A DNA stretch of 64,000 bases, taken from contig NZ_LMHU01000010.1 in the NCBI RefSeq assembly GCF_001428505.1, positions 1-64,000 of the forward strand. Direction: 5' to 3'. Position 1 is the first letter of the stretch. Each line of letters opens with the position of its first letter. This document shows positions 26,164 through 34,974 of this stretch, piece after piece. A model generated the notes under the pieces. It made no database searches, had not been told where the DNA came from, and was given only the letters and a program-made list of their open reading frames with translations. The position numbers and the translations under genes are program-made. The DNA comes from Terrabacter sp. Root181. GTDB taxonomy: Bacteria; Actinomycetota; Actinomycetes; Actinomycetales; Dermatophilaceae.

Positions 26164-26233
26164 CACCAGCCTCTTGCGCGACACGCCTCGAATGTGCGAG
26201 GTCGTTACCGAACCGCGTCCTACCGTGGGTCAC

Positions 26234-27358
26234 GTGCCCGTCAGCAGCCTCATCTTCGTCGTCATCGTGGCGATCTGGGCTGCCTATCTCGTGCAGCACT
26301 GGGCCCGCCGCCGTGAGGACGCGGCCGCGTCCCGGTCGGTCGACGGCTTCTCCGAGGCCATGCGGGTCCTCGAGAAGCGACCCGCCCTGCCGACCCCCGC
26401 GCTGAGCACGCCCCGACCGCACTCGTATGCCGTCAAGCCCGCCAGTACCGGCCGGCCGACCGTCGACGTGAAGCGGGCCGTCCCGGCCGGCACGTCGCGT
26501 CGCCACTCTCCCCTCGTCGCCCGCCGCGCCGACGAGCGGGTCCTCGCGACATCGCTCGCCGCCGCGGGCGTCCCGTCCGAACCGAGCCACACCGACCACG
26601 ACATCGCCCCCTACCCCGCCGAGGTGGACCGCATGCCCGAGTCAGCGCGCCCGTCGAGCCACGGAGCCGAGCGACGCCACGCGCGTCCAACGGGTCCGGC
26701 GCCCGCCCGGGTGCCGCTGGCGCAGCGCCGCCTCCGAGCGGCGCTGCTCCTCGTCGCGGTCGCCTGGCTGCCGGTCTCCGTCGTGCTCACGGTCACCGAC
26801 GTGCTCATGTGGATCTCGATCCCGTTCGCCGTGCTCACCGTCTTCGCCGTGCTCGTCTGGCTGCGGGCCGAGGCCCAGGCCGATCGCCTGCGCACCGGCT
26901 CCGTCGCCGAGGGCCGCGTCCGCGGTCGGCGGCGCGGTCGTCGCCACGACGAGTCCTACGGCTCGGGCGACAGCGCGCACCACCTGCCCGTGCTCTCGAG
27001 CGAGGACACCCAGGTCATCCGCAGCGCAGCCACCTTCGCGCCGTCGGAGGGCGTGGCGGTCTCCCGCGAGTCGCAGACGGTCGTCGCGCAGCACGCCGCT
27101 CAGGTCGAGCCGGGCGTCTTCGACGTCCAGGCACCGATCACCGGTGAGGTGCCCGTCGCCGCCGTCGAGCACCCCGCGGAGGGCAGCTGGAGCCCGGTCC
27201 CCGTGCCGCGCCCGACCTACTCGCTCAAGGCGAAGGCTGAGCCGCGCTACACCGAGTCCGGCATCCCGGCCGACGTCTTCGACACCCCGGAGTTCGCCGA
27301 GGAGGCCGAGGAGCTCGACGACCGAGCCCTCTTCGCCCGTCGCGCCGTCTCCCACTAG
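26234..27358 (+). CDS. glpR: GlpR-like membrane protein, putative receptor of Glp
   Basis: About 374 residues from GTG 26234 (VPVSSLIFVVIVAIWAAYLV); TACCGT (26221-26226) 7 nt upstream gives a leaderless start. A single N-terminal helix is followed by a basic, disordered cytosolic stretch (WARRREDAAASRSVDGFSEA), then a second membrane hairpin (ALLLVAVAWLPVSVVLTVTD and WISIPFAVLTVFAVLVWLRA), and an acidic, Pro/Tyr-containing C-terminal tail (VPVPRPTYSLKAKAEPRYT). This architecture and its position after MoeA/Glp and rimJ match GlpR, the membrane receptor of the gephyrin-like division protein Glp described in Corynebacterium. Orthology is inferred from layout and context only. Confidence 0.7.
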   Translation: MPVSSLIFVVIVAIWAAYLVQHWARRREDAAASRSVDGFSEAMRVLEKRPALPTPALSTPRPHSYAVKPASTGRPTVDVKRAVPAGTSRRHSPLVARRADERVLATSLAAAGVPSEPSHTDHDIAPYPAEVDRMPESARPSSHGAERRHARPTGPAPARVPLAQRRLRAALLLVAVAWLPVSVVLTVTDVLMWISIPFAVLTVFAVLVWLRAEAQADRLRTGSVAEGRVRGRRRGRRHDESYGSGDSAHHLPVLSSEDTQVIRSAATFAPSEGVAVSRESQTVVAQHAAQVEPGVFDVQAPITGEVPVAAVEHPAEGSWSPVPVPRPTYSLKAKAEPRYTESGIPADVFDTPEFAEEAEELDDRALFARRAVSH

Positions 27359-27398
27359 GACCACCCGCTCCACCGACTCCTGGCTCGAACGTGTCCCC

Positions 27399-27550
27399 CG
27401 CCAACGGCGATCGAGCCATGGCGCACCATCTGGTGGCAATGCGGTCCCCGAGCGCCACGAAATCGTGCCATGGCGCACGTCTGGCGGAAGACGGTATCTG
27501 ACCGCCACGAAACCGCGCCACGGCGCACCTCCGGCGACTGCCGCCCGGCG
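27399..27550. repeat. Three degenerate ~50-bp tandem units with GCGCCA/TGGCGC hairpins
   Basis: The 313-nt gap between the GlpR-like gene and the AI-2E permease gene holds three related units beginning near 27400, 27454 and 27504. Each starts with GCCA(A/C)GR and contains CCAYGGCGCAC about 18 nt later, so that GCGCCA and TGGCGC can pair. The rest of the gap carries GGCATACG at 27657-27664. A similar unit occurs at 53257-53280. No gene is seen. Confidence 0.65.
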
Positions 27551-27671
27551 GGTGGAGGGGTGCAGCGGCCGGGGGCGTGTGGTGCGCCTGTGGAAGTGGG
27601 CCACTCGAGGCTCGAGTGGTCCCACCGGTCACGGACGTCCGCCGAGCCGGCCGGACGGCATACGGCCTGCG

Positions 27672-28895
27672 TCAGGCGTTGGCCGGTGCGCTTCCCTCGT
27701 CGGCAGAGGCGGTCATCTCCCGATCGAGCTCGGTCTCCGTCTCGTCGCTGAAGAGGTGCTTGCCCACGGCGTTGAGCACGGCGGCGAAGGGAACGGCGAC
27801 GAGGGCGCCGACGATGCCGGCGATGATCGACCCGGTGGCGATCGCGAGGATCACGGCGAGCGGGTGGACGCTGACGGCCTTGCCGAGCAGGAACGGCTGG
27901 AGCACGTGCGACTCGAGCTGCTGCACGCCGATGACGACGGCGAGCATGATGAGCGCGACGCCGGGGCCGTGCGCGACGAGCGCGAGCAGCACGGCGACGG
28001 CGCCCGAGAGCAGAGCACCGACGATCGGGATGAACGCGAGGATGAAGACGAGGATGCCGATCGCGAAGGCGAAGGGGACCTTGAGGATGGCGGCGCCGAC
28101 CGAGATGCCGACCGCGTCGACGAAGGCCACGATCATCGTCGCTCGCACGAACGCCGACAGCTGGTGCCAGGCGATGTGGCCCGAGGAGTTGACGCGCGGT
28201 CGGGTGGCGCGCGGGAAGAGCCGCACGACCCAGCTCCAGATGCGCGGCCCCTCGTAGAGGAAGAAGAAGAGTGAGAAGAGCGCGATGAAGAGGCCCGCGA
28301 TGAAGTGCGTCGCGGTCAGGCCGACCGACGTCGCCGTGTCGCCGAGGTTGCCGGACTCGCTGACCTTGTCGCGGATCGTGTTGAAGTACTCGTCGAACTG
28401 GGCGTCCGTGATGTTGAACGTCGTGCGCACCCAGTCACGGATGCGCTCGAGGCCGGTGGCGACCTGGCTCGTCAGGTCGGACAGGCCGGCGCTGAACTGG
28501 GTCCCGACGAGCGTGAAGAGTGCGCCGATGAGCAGGATCGTGCCGAGCAGGGTGATGCCGGCGGCGGCTCCCGGCTTCATCCGGTGGTTCAGCCATTTCG
28601 CGACGGGGCGGAGCAGCGCGGTCAGCAGGATGGCGATGGCGACGGGCACGACGATCTCGGAGACCGAGCGGACCGCGAGCGAGAACAGGTAGACGGCCGC
28701 ACCGATGAGCAGCAGGCGCCACGCCCAGTCGCTCGCGACCCGGATGCCGGGCGGCACGGCTGCGGCCTCGATGCCCGGCAGCTCCGTGGCCGCCTCGCGG
28801 GCCTCGGCCTGCAGGGTGTCGCGGCCGTCGTGGGTGTGGACGGGCACGGTCGCGTCGGAGGGCGTGCCTGAGGGGTCGGCATGGTTGTCGGTCAC
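27672..28895 (-). CDS. AI-2E/PerM-family transporter
   Basis: About 407 residues from GTG 28895 (VTDNHADPSG). That codon lies six nucleotides after TACGGT (28907-28902, minus strand), so I prefer it to 28901. After a hydrophilic N-terminus come eight hydrophobic segments, including LFIALFSLFFFLYEGPRIWS, FVDAVGISVGAAILKVPFAF, FILAFIPIVGALLSGAVAVL and QQLESHVLQPFLLGKAVSVH, the conserved P(I/V)VGPxxG and QQxExxxLxP core of the AI-2E exporter family. Actual substrates vary or are unknown. Confidence 0.93.
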   Translation of the reverse strand: MTDNHADPSGTPSDATVPVHTHDGRDTLQAEAREAATELPGIEAAAVPPGIRVASDWAWRLLLIGAAVYLFSLAVRSVSEIVVPVAIAILLTALLRPVAKWLNHRMKPGAAAGITLLGTILLIGALFTLVGTQFSAGLSDLTSQVATGLERIRDWVRTTFNITDAQFDEYFNTIRDKVSESGNLGDTATSVGLTATHFIAGLFIALFSLFFFLYEGPRIWSWVVRLFPRATRPRVNSSGHIAWHQLSAFVRATMIVAFVDAVGISVGAAILKVPFAFAIGILVFILAFIPIVGALLSGAVAVLLALVAHGPGVALIMLAVVIGVQQLESHVLQPFLLGKAVSVHPLAVILAIATGSIIAGIVGALVAVPFAAVLNAVGKHLFSDETETELDREMTASADEGSAPANA

Positions 28896-28939
28896 GACCA
28901 CACCGTATGCCGCCGCGCCGGGCTTCCGGGGGATCGCCC

Positions 28940-29215
28940 CTGCGCGTCGACGTCAGGACGGTGCGCGAAGGCCCTCACCACCGTCGTCACACCGGAGGCA
29001 TCGGTGACGGTGACGTCGCCGAAGGTCACGTACGTGGTGTTGAGCTCCCCCGGGGCGCGGTAGAACGAGCCGGTCGACGAGAGTGCGATGCCGAGCAGCG
29101 CGAGGCAGTCCCCGTCCTCGGCCGCGATGTGGAGGTCTCCTGGTCGAAGTCGTAGCCCTCGGCCGTGCCGAGCCCCCCTTCGAGGTCGGCCCGCGTGCCT
29201 CGCTGGGCGACATGA
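28940..29215 (-). pseudogene. Frameshifted remnant of an unidentified gene
   Basis: On the minus strand, GHVAQRGTRADLEGGLGTAE then GYDFDQE is followed, after a one-base shift near 29140, by DLHIAAEDGDCLALLGIALS and FYRAPGELNTTYVTFGDVTV up to TTVVRAFAHRP. Both segments look like real protein and join as one reading. I do not recognise the family, and no start region remains. The rest of the 360-nt gap contains the AI-2E gene promoter and the TACGCT -10 of the next gene. Confidence 0.35.
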
Positions 29216-29261
29216 CCGCATCCGGCCAGCCGTGGCGCTCGGGCTGCGTACGCTGGAGGGC

Positions 29262-30134
29262 ATGGATGCTGACGCCTCTGCCGACCGTCCGGTCCTCGCC
29301 GTCACCGGCTCGACCGGGTGGCTAGGCGGGCTCGTCGCCCGGGACCTCGCCGACCGAGGCGTCGCCCAGCGGCTGCTCGTGCGCGACGTGTCGCGTGCGC
29401 CCGAGCTGCTGGGTTCTGTTGCGGCTCAGTGCAGCTACCGCGACGTCGACGCCGCGCGGGCGGCCCTCGAGGGCGCCCAGACCCTCTTCATGGTGTCGGC
29501 CGCCGAGAGCGAGGACCGGCTGGACGAGCACCGTGCCTTCGTCGATGCGGCCGCGGCGGCCGGCGTGCGCCACGTCGTCTACGTGTCGTTCTTCGGCGCC
29601 GCTCCGGACGCGACGTTCACGCTCGCGCGCGACCACGCCGCCACCGAGGAGCGCCTGCGCGCGTCCGGCATGGCGTGGACCTTCCTGCGCGACAACCTCT
29701 ACCTCGAGTTCATGGACCACATGGTCGGCGAGGACGGGATCGTCCGAGGTCCCGCCGGTGACGGCCGCGCCGCGGTCGTCGCGCACGACGACATCGCACG
29801 CGTCGCGGTCGCCGTCCTGATGGACCCGGCGTCGCACGCCGGGGAGACCTACGACCTGACCGGTCCCGAGGCGCTGACCTTCACGGAGATGGCGGCGGTC
29901 ATCAGCGAGGTCACCGGCCGCGAGGTGCGCTTCCACGACGAGACGGTCGAGGAGGCGTACGCCTCCCGCGCGGTCTACGGCGCGCCCGACTGGCAGGTGG
30001 ACGCGTGGGTGTCGACCTACACCGCCGTCGCCGCGGGTGAGCTGGACGGTGTGAGCGGCGACGTCGAGCGGCTGACGGGTCGACGCCCGACATCTCTGCG
30101 CGAGTACCTCGAGGCCCAGCGTCCGTCGAGGTGA
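29262..30134 (+). CDS. NmrA-like NAD(P)-binding protein
   Basis: 290 residues. The Rossmann loop is VLAVTGSTGWLGGLVARDLA; later features are TLFMVSAAESEDRLDEHRAF, VRHVVYVSFFGAAPDATFTL and MAWTFLRDNLYLEFM, characteristic of the atypical SDR NmrA/QOR2 group that senses or reduces quinones. The Tyr-x3-Lys catalytic pair is not evident (VVYVSFF instead), as usual in this group. ATG 29262 is 7 nt after TACGCT (29249-29254). Confidence 0.87.
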   Translation: MDADASADRPVLAVTGSTGWLGGLVARDLADRGVAQRLLVRDVSRAPELLGSVAAQCSYRDVDAARAALEGAQTLFMVSAAESEDRLDEHRAFVDAAAAAGVRHVVYVSFFGAAPDATFTLARDHAATEERLRASGMAWTFLRDNLYLEFMDHMVGEDGIVRGPAGDGRAAVVAHDDIARVAVAVLMDPASHAGETYDLTGPEALTFTEMAAVISEVTGREVRFHDETVEEAYASRAVYGAPDWQVDAWVSTYTAVAAGELDGVSGDVERLTGRRPTSLREYLEAQRPSR

Positions 30135-30167
30135 TCGCGGCACTCGCATGGGTGCCGACATCACCTC
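30128..30167. terminator. Hairpin between convergent NmrA-like gene and ackA
   Basis: GAGGTGAT (30128-30135) pairs with ATCACCTC (30160-30167) and, inside, CGGCAC (30138-30143) pairs with GTGCCG (30152-30157) around an 8-nt loop. It begins in the stop codon of the rightward gene and can serve both directions. Confidence 0.7.
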
Positions 30168-30198
30168 CAACCGGTGCGCAGCGGCGATGGGCGGCGCG

Positions 30199-31356
30199 TC
30201 AGCCGACGAGGTCGGCGGTCTGCCGGGCGATGGCGAGCTCCTCGTTGGTCGGCACCACCGCGACGACGACGTGCGACCCGTCGGGCGAGATGACGCGCGC
30301 CTCGTTCGAGCGTTCCTCGTTGAGCGCGGAGTCGACGACGATGCCGAGCTCGGCGAGCCCCTCGGCGACGGCGGCCCGGACCGGCGCGCTGTGCTGTCCG
30401 ATGCCGGCGGTGAAGACGAGCACGTCGGCGCCGCCGAGGATCGCGAGGTAGGCGCCGACGTAGTGCTTGAGCCGGTGCACGAAGACGTCGAAGGCGAGGC
30501 GTGCGTCCTCGTCACCGGCGTCGACCCGCTGCACCAGCTCGCGGAAGTCGTTGACACCGCTGAGCCCGAGCACCCCGGACTTCTTGTTGAGGAGCGTGTC
30601 GATCTCGTCGAGCGTCATCCCCGCCTCGCGGGCGAGGTATGCGTGCAGCCCGGGATCGACGTCACCCGAGCGGGTGCCCATGACGAGACCCTGCAGCGGC
30701 GTCAGGCCCATGGACGTCTCGACGGCCCGACCCCCGTGGACCGCGGAGGCCGAGCACCCGTTGCCGAGGTGGAGGATCACCTGGCGCAGGTCACCGAGTG
30801 GACAGCCCAGCAGGTCGGCGGTCGCCTGGGCGACGAACTGGTGGGAGGTGCCGTGGAAGCCGTAGCGGCGGATGGAGTGCTTCGCGGCGAGGTCGCGGGG
30901 CACGGCATACGTCGACGCCGGGGCGGGGAGCGAGGAGAAGAAGGCGGTGTCGAAGACCGCGACGTGCGGCACGTCGTAGTGCCGGCGAGCGGCTTCGATG
31001 CCGATGACGGCCGCCGGGTTGTGCAGTGGCGCAAGGGCGCTCAGCTGGCGAATGCGATCGAGCACGCCGTCGTCGATGACGACGGGCGCGGAGAATTCAG
31101 GGCCGCCGTGGACGACGCGGTGGCCGACGGCGCGGAGCGGCACGTCGTCGAGGTCGACGCCGTCGGCGCGCAGCCGCTCGGTCATCGCGGAGAGGGCGGC
31201 CGAGTGGTCGGCGACGTCGCTGCCGGACTCGCCGATGCGCTCGACGACCCCGCCTGCCCGCACCGCGCCCGACTCGGGGAGGACGAGCTGGTACTTGAGT
31301 GAGGAGGACCCCGCGTTGAGGACGAGGACGGGGCGGCCGTCGGTGGACTCCGTCAC
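30199..31356 (-). CDS. ackA: Acetate kinase
   Basis: 385 residues. VLVLNAGSSSLKYQLVL, VGHRVVHGGPEFSAPVVID, HVAVFDTAFFSSLPAPA, RRYGFHGTSHQFVAQ, HLGNGCSASAVHGGRAVETS and MGLTPLQGLVMGTRSGDVDP are all intact. It interconverts acetyl phosphate and acetate with ATP. The GTG 31356 overlaps the pta stop as GTGA, so the pair is coupled: acetyl-CoA to acetyl-P to acetate plus ATP. Confidence 0.97.
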   Translation of the reverse strand: MTESTDGRPVLVLNAGSSSLKYQLVLPESGAVRAGGVVERIGESGSDVADHSAALSAMTERLRADGVDLDDVPLRAVGHRVVHGGPEFSAPVVIDDGVLDRIRQLSALAPLHNPAAVIGIEAARRHYDVPHVAVFDTAFFSSLPAPASTYAVPRDLAAKHSIRRYGFHGTSHQFVAQATADLLGCPLGDLRQVILHLGNGCSASAVHGGRAVETSMGLTPLQGLVMGTRSGDVDPGLHAYLAREAGMTLDEIDTLLNKKSGVLGLSGVNDFRELVQRVDAGDEDARLAFDVFVHRLKHYVGAYLAILGGADVLVFTAGIGQHSAPVRAAVAEGLAELGIVVDSALNEERSNEARVISPDGSHVVVAVVPTNEELAIARQTADLVG

Positions 31357-33458
31357 TGGCCGGCTCCCTGGTCGTCGGTGGACGTGCCCTGTGCCTGCAC
31401 GGCGGTGATGGCGACGGTGTTGACGATGTCGTCGACGAGCGCCCCGCGGGAGAGGTCGTTGACCGGCTTGCGCAGCCCTTGGAGCACCGGTCCCACGGCG
31501 ATGGCGTGGGCGCTGCGCTGCACCGCCTTGTAGGTGTTGTTGCCGGTGTTGAGGTCGGGGAAGACGAACACCGTCGCGTGCCCGGCGACGTCGGAGTCGG
31601 GCATCTTGGCCCGACCGACGACGGGGTCGATGGCCGCGTCGTACTGGATCGGCCCGGCGAGCGCGAGGTCCGGTGCCCGCTGGGCCACGAGCTGCGTCGC
31701 GGCCCGGACCTTCTCGACCTCGGTGCCCGACCCGCTCGTGCCGGTGGAGTAGGAGAGCATCGCGACGCGGGGCTCGATGCCGAACTGCTGGGCCGTCTGC
31801 GCCGACGAGACGGCGATGTCGGCGAGCTGTTCGGCGGTCGGGTCGGGGATGACCGCGCAGTCGCCGTAGACGAGGACCCGGTCGGCGAGGCACATGAGGA
31901 AGACGCTCGAGACGGTCTTGACGCCGTCGGCCGTCTTGACGAACTCCAGAGCCGGCCGGATCGTGTGCGCCGTCGTGTTGACCGCACCCGACACCATGCC
32001 GTCGGCGAGACCGAGGTGGACCATCATCGTGCCGAAGTAGGAGATGTCGGTGACGACCTCACGGGCGCGCTCGACGGTCATGCCCTTATGGGCCCGCGCG
32101 GCGGCATACGTCTGCGCGAAGCGCTCCACGAGGTCCGGGTCGGTGGGGGAGACGACGACGGCGGCGTCGAGGTCGAGGCCCAGGGCCGAACCCCGCGCGC
32201 GCACCTTCGTCTCGTCGCCGAGCAGGGTCAGGTCGGCGACGCCGCGGCGCAGCAGCACGTCGGCCGCCTCGAGGATCCGGTCGTCCTGGCTCTCGGGGAG
32301 CACGATGTGCTTGCGGTCCGAGCGAGCCCGCTCCATGAGCTGGAACTCGAACATCAGCGGCGTGCGCACCTCGGACGCCGAGACGTCGATGGCCGTCAGG
32401 AGCGCGGCCTGGTCGACGCTCTCGGAGAAGAGGCGGCGCGCCGTCTCGATCTTGTTGCGCGAGCCCTTCGTCATCGGTCCGCGCACCTGCATGAGGCGTT
32501 CGGCCGTGCGGAAGGTGCCGTCGTCGGTCAGGGCGATCGGCAGGTCCTGCTGCACGCCGGCCGACAGGCGCGCGATGGTCTCGGGGATCGGGTAGCCGCC
32601 GGTCAGGATGATCCCGGCTAGCGTCGGGAAGGTCCCGGACTGGTGCGCGAGCATGAGGCCGGGGATGAGGTCGGTGCGGTCGCTCGGCGCGATGACCGTG
32701 ACGTCGGGGCCGAGCCGGGCCAGCACGTTCGGCAGGCTCATCGCGGCGACGACGAGACCGAGACTGTCGCGGTCCATCCACGACTCGCTGCCGAGGACGA
32801 GCCGCGCCCCGATCGCGTCGGCGAGGGCGCGGAAGCTCGGCGCCGAGAGCAGCGCGTTCTCGGGGATGGCGGCCGTGACGGGGAAGGGCAGCGTGGCGAG
32901 GACCCCGCGCACCTCGTCGAGGTCGGCCGGGTCGACGCGGTTGGCGACGACGGCGACGGTCTGGGCGTGGTTGGCGCGCAGCTCGGCGATGGCGCCGTCG
33001 GCGGCGACCAGGATCTGGTCGGGTGTGCGGTCGCGGCCGTGCACGACGAGGACGACGGCCGAGCCGAGGTTGGCGGCCACCCGGGCGTTGAAGGACAGCT
33101 CGGTGCCGGTCGACACATCGGTGTAGTCGGAGCCGACGACGACCACGACCTCGAACCGCGCGCTCAGCCCACCGAAGCGCTCGACGATGGCGTGCAGCGC
33201 CTCGTCCGGGTCGTCATGGGCCTGGGCGTAGGTGACGCCGAGGGCCTCCTCGTAGGTCTGCTCGATGCCGGGCTGGCTCACGAGCATCTCGACGATGTGG
33301 TCGACCTCGTCGTCAGGCCCGGTGCCGCCGAGCGTCGTCAGCGGACGGTAGACGCCCACCGACCCGACCTCGCGCAGGAGGGCGTCGAGCAGGCCGAGGG
33401 CCACGGCGGACTTGCCCGTCAGGCCCTCCGGCGAGGCGACGTAGACGCTACGGCTCAC
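31353..33458 (-). CDS. pta: Phosphate acetyltransferase, long DRTGG type
   Basis: 701 residues, the long three-domain form. Residues 1-~220 have a BioD-like P-loop (ASPEGLTGKSAVALGLLD) and VVVGSDYTDVS; residues ~230-350 are the DRTGG domain; the C-terminal ~330 residues are the catalytic PTA_PTB domain (KHIVLPESQDDRILEAADVL, YFGTMMVHLGLADGMVSGAV, MLSYSTGTSGSG). It converts acetyl-CoA and phosphate to acetyl phosphate. The start GTG 33458 follows TAGGTT (33470-33465) by six nucleotides. Confidence 0.96.
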   Translation of the reverse strand: MSRSVYVASPEGLTGKSAVALGLLDALLREVGSVGVYRPLTTLGGTGPDDEVDHIVEMLVSQPGIEQTYEEALGVTYAQAHDDPDEALHAIVERFGGLSARFEVVVVVGSDYTDVSTGTELSFNARVAANLGSAVVLVVHGRDRTPDQILVAADGAIAELRANHAQTVAVVANRVDPADLDEVRGVLATLPFPVTAAIPENALLSAPSFRALADAIGARLVLGSESWMDRDSLGLVVAAMSLPNVLARLGPDVTVIAPSDRTDLIPGLMLAHQSGTFPTLAGIILTGGYPIPETIARLSAGVQQDLPIALTDDGTFRTAERLMQVRGPMTKGSRNKIETARRLFSESVDQAALLTAIDVSASEVRTPLMFEFQLMERARSDRKHIVLPESQDDRILEAADVLLRRGVADLTLLGDETKVRARGSALGLDLDAAVVVSPTDPDLVERFAQTYAAARAHKGMTVERAREVVTDISYFGTMMVHLGLADGMVSGAVNTTAHTIRPALEFVKTADGVKTVSSVFLMCLADRVLVYGDCAVIPDPTAEQLADIAVSSAQTAQQFGIEPRVAMLSYSTGTSGSGTEVEKVRAATQLVAQRAPDLALAGPIQYDAAIDPVVGRAKMPDSDVAGHATVFVFPDLNTGNNTYKAVQRSAHAIAVGPVLQGLRKPVNDLSRGALVDDIVNTVAITAVQAQGTSTDDQGAGQ

Positions 33459-33467
33459 GTCACGAAC

Positions 33468-33983
33468 CTATCGGTCCCGGGGGGCGCGGCGCCGGACCTC
33501 GATGGTCGGCGGCTCCCGCAGCGACTGGCCGACGACGCAGTAGCGCTCGGTGGCGGTGGCGAGCCGCTGCAGCGTGGTCTCGTCGGCGTCGGTCGTGACC
33601 TCGGCGACGACCTTCGGGCCGAGGACGCCGACGGGTGCCGTCCGGTCGACACCGAGGGTGCCGCGCGCGTCGAACGTCGCCTCCGCCCGCACCTCCACCT
33701 CGCGCAGGTCGACGCCGAACGCGACCGAGACGGCGTGGAGCGTCACCCCGGCGCATGCGACGAGCGCCTCCATGAGCATGTCGCCCGAGCACGCGTCGGA
33801 CCCGTCGCCGCCCGTGGCGGGGTGCAGTCCGGCGCGGACCGCCCCGGCGGCGGTGCGCACCTCGACGGTGACCGGCCGGCCGAAGACGGCGCTCGCCGAG
33901 ACCGCGTGCACCGCCGAGCCCGGGGCGTCCCGGTAGCGCGCCTTGAGCGGCTCCTGCGCGGCGCGCAGCTCGTCGCGGTTCAC
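33468..33983 (-). CDS. OsmC-family protein
   Basis: 171 residues with the two redox cysteines of the OsmC/Ohr fold: MLMEALVACAGVTLHAVSVA and ERYCVVGQSLREPPTIEV. The glycine-rich start of the domain is GDGSDACSGDMLMEA. Such proteins reduce organic hydroperoxides or act on other thiols; the substrate is open. The start GTG 33983 overlaps the TGA of a 10-codon upstream ORF. Confidence 0.85.
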   Translation of the reverse strand: MNRDELRAAQEPLKARYRDAPGSAVHAVSASAVFGRPVTVEVRTAAGAVRAGLHPATGGDGSDACSGDMLMEALVACAGVTLHAVSVAFGVDLREVEVRAEATFDARGTLGVDRTAPVGVLGPKVVAEVTTDADETTLQRLATATERYCVVGQSLREPPTIEVRRRAPRDR

Positions 33984-34012
33984 GCGGCCTCATCCGGGTG
34001 GTGCTCGGTCAT
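33980..34012 (-). CDS. Ten-codon upstream ORF (MTEHHPDEAA)
   Basis: ATG 34012 follows GGGAGACAGCC, a usable ribosome site, and the ORF ends at TGA 33982-33980, overlapping the GTG start (33983) of the OsmC gene. The OsmC gene has no obvious ribosome site of its own, so this leader probably delivers ribosomes to it. The GGCATACG-type octamer is at 34051-34058. Confidence 0.4.
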   Translation of the reverse strand: MTEHHPDEAA

Positions 34013-34103
34013 GGCTGTCTCCCGTTGTCCGACGACTCTCGTGACGACACCGTATGCCGGGTGGCCGGGTGCCGGGCGGACGCGTCGAGCGGCGTCTCCC
34101 GGT

Positions 34104-34934
34104 TCAGGCGACCGTGGACAGCCCGAGCCGCCGGACGAGGCGCACGGCGTCGTGCGGCGCGTGACCCCTCGCGTCGTTGTCGAAGTAGACGTGGACGTCG
34201 TGGCCCTCGTCGAGCCAGTCCCGGCACGTGCCGGCCCACCGGTCGAGCGAGGCGTCGGTGTAGCCACTCGCGTAGAGCTCGCTCTCGCCGTGCAGCCGCA
34301 CGTAGCGGAAGTCGCTCGTCGCGTCGCGCATCACCGGCCAGCGGCCGGCACTGTCGGCGACGACGAGCGCCACGCCGTGCTCTGCACAGAGCGCGCGGGC
34401 CTCGTCGGACTCGAAGCTCTCGTGGCGCGGCTCGAGGGCGTGGCGCACGGGTGCCTCGACGTCGCACGTCGTCAGCACCCGGTCGTCGGCGAGCTTGTCG
34501 TCGTGGCCGGCAGCGAGCCGGGCGGCGTCGCTCGTCGAGCGTGGGAGCAGCTCGAAGAACCGGGCCAGGCGCTCCCGGTCGAAGGCCAGACGTTCCGGGA
34601 GCTGCCAGAGGACCGGTCCGAGCTGGGCGCCGAGCGCGAGGACCCCGCTCGCGAAGAAGTTCGCGAGCGGGGTCTCGACGTCGCGGAGGGACTTCAGGTG
34701 GGTGATGAACCGTCCACCCTTGACGGCGAGCACGACGTCGGCTGGCACGGCTGCCCGCCACGCGGCATACGAGCTCGGACGCTGGAGGGAGTAGAAGGAG
34801 CCGTTCACCTCGATCGACGTCATCCGCTCGGCGGCATACGTCAGCTCGAGCCGCTGGGGGAGGCCCTTCGGGTAGAAGTCGCCGCGCCACGACGGGTAGC
34901 GCCACCCGGAGACGCCGATCCTTGCGTGGGGCAA
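34104..34934 (-). CDS. DUF72-family protein
   Basis: 276 residues with a TIM-barrel fold of unknown function: RIGVSGWRYPSWRGDFYP, SIEVNGSFYSLQRPSSYAAW, VLAVKGGRFITHLKSLRDVE, LGPVLWQLPERLAFDRERL and VYFDNDARGHAPHDAVRL. The start is TTG 34934 (LPHARIGVSGW), as no ATG is available before the domain. It lies 40 nt downstream of the sulfite-oxidase-like gene in the same direction. Confidence 0.92.
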   Translation of the reverse strand: MPHARIGVSGWRYPSWRGDFYPKGLPQRLELTYAAERMTSIEVNGSFYSLQRPSSYAAWRAAVPADVVLAVKGGRFITHLKSLRDVETPLANFFASGVLALGAQLGPVLWQLPERLAFDRERLARFFELLPRSTSDAARLAAGHDDKLADDRVLTTCDVEAPVRHALEPRHESFESDEARALCAEHGVALVVADSAGRWPVMRDATSDFRYVRLHGESELYASGYTDASLDRWAGTCRDWLDEGHDVHVYFDNDARGHAPHDAVRLVRRLGLSTVA

Positions 34935-34974
34935 GCCTGTCCCTTACCCACGCGGGGTCCGCGAGCGCCCGAGG

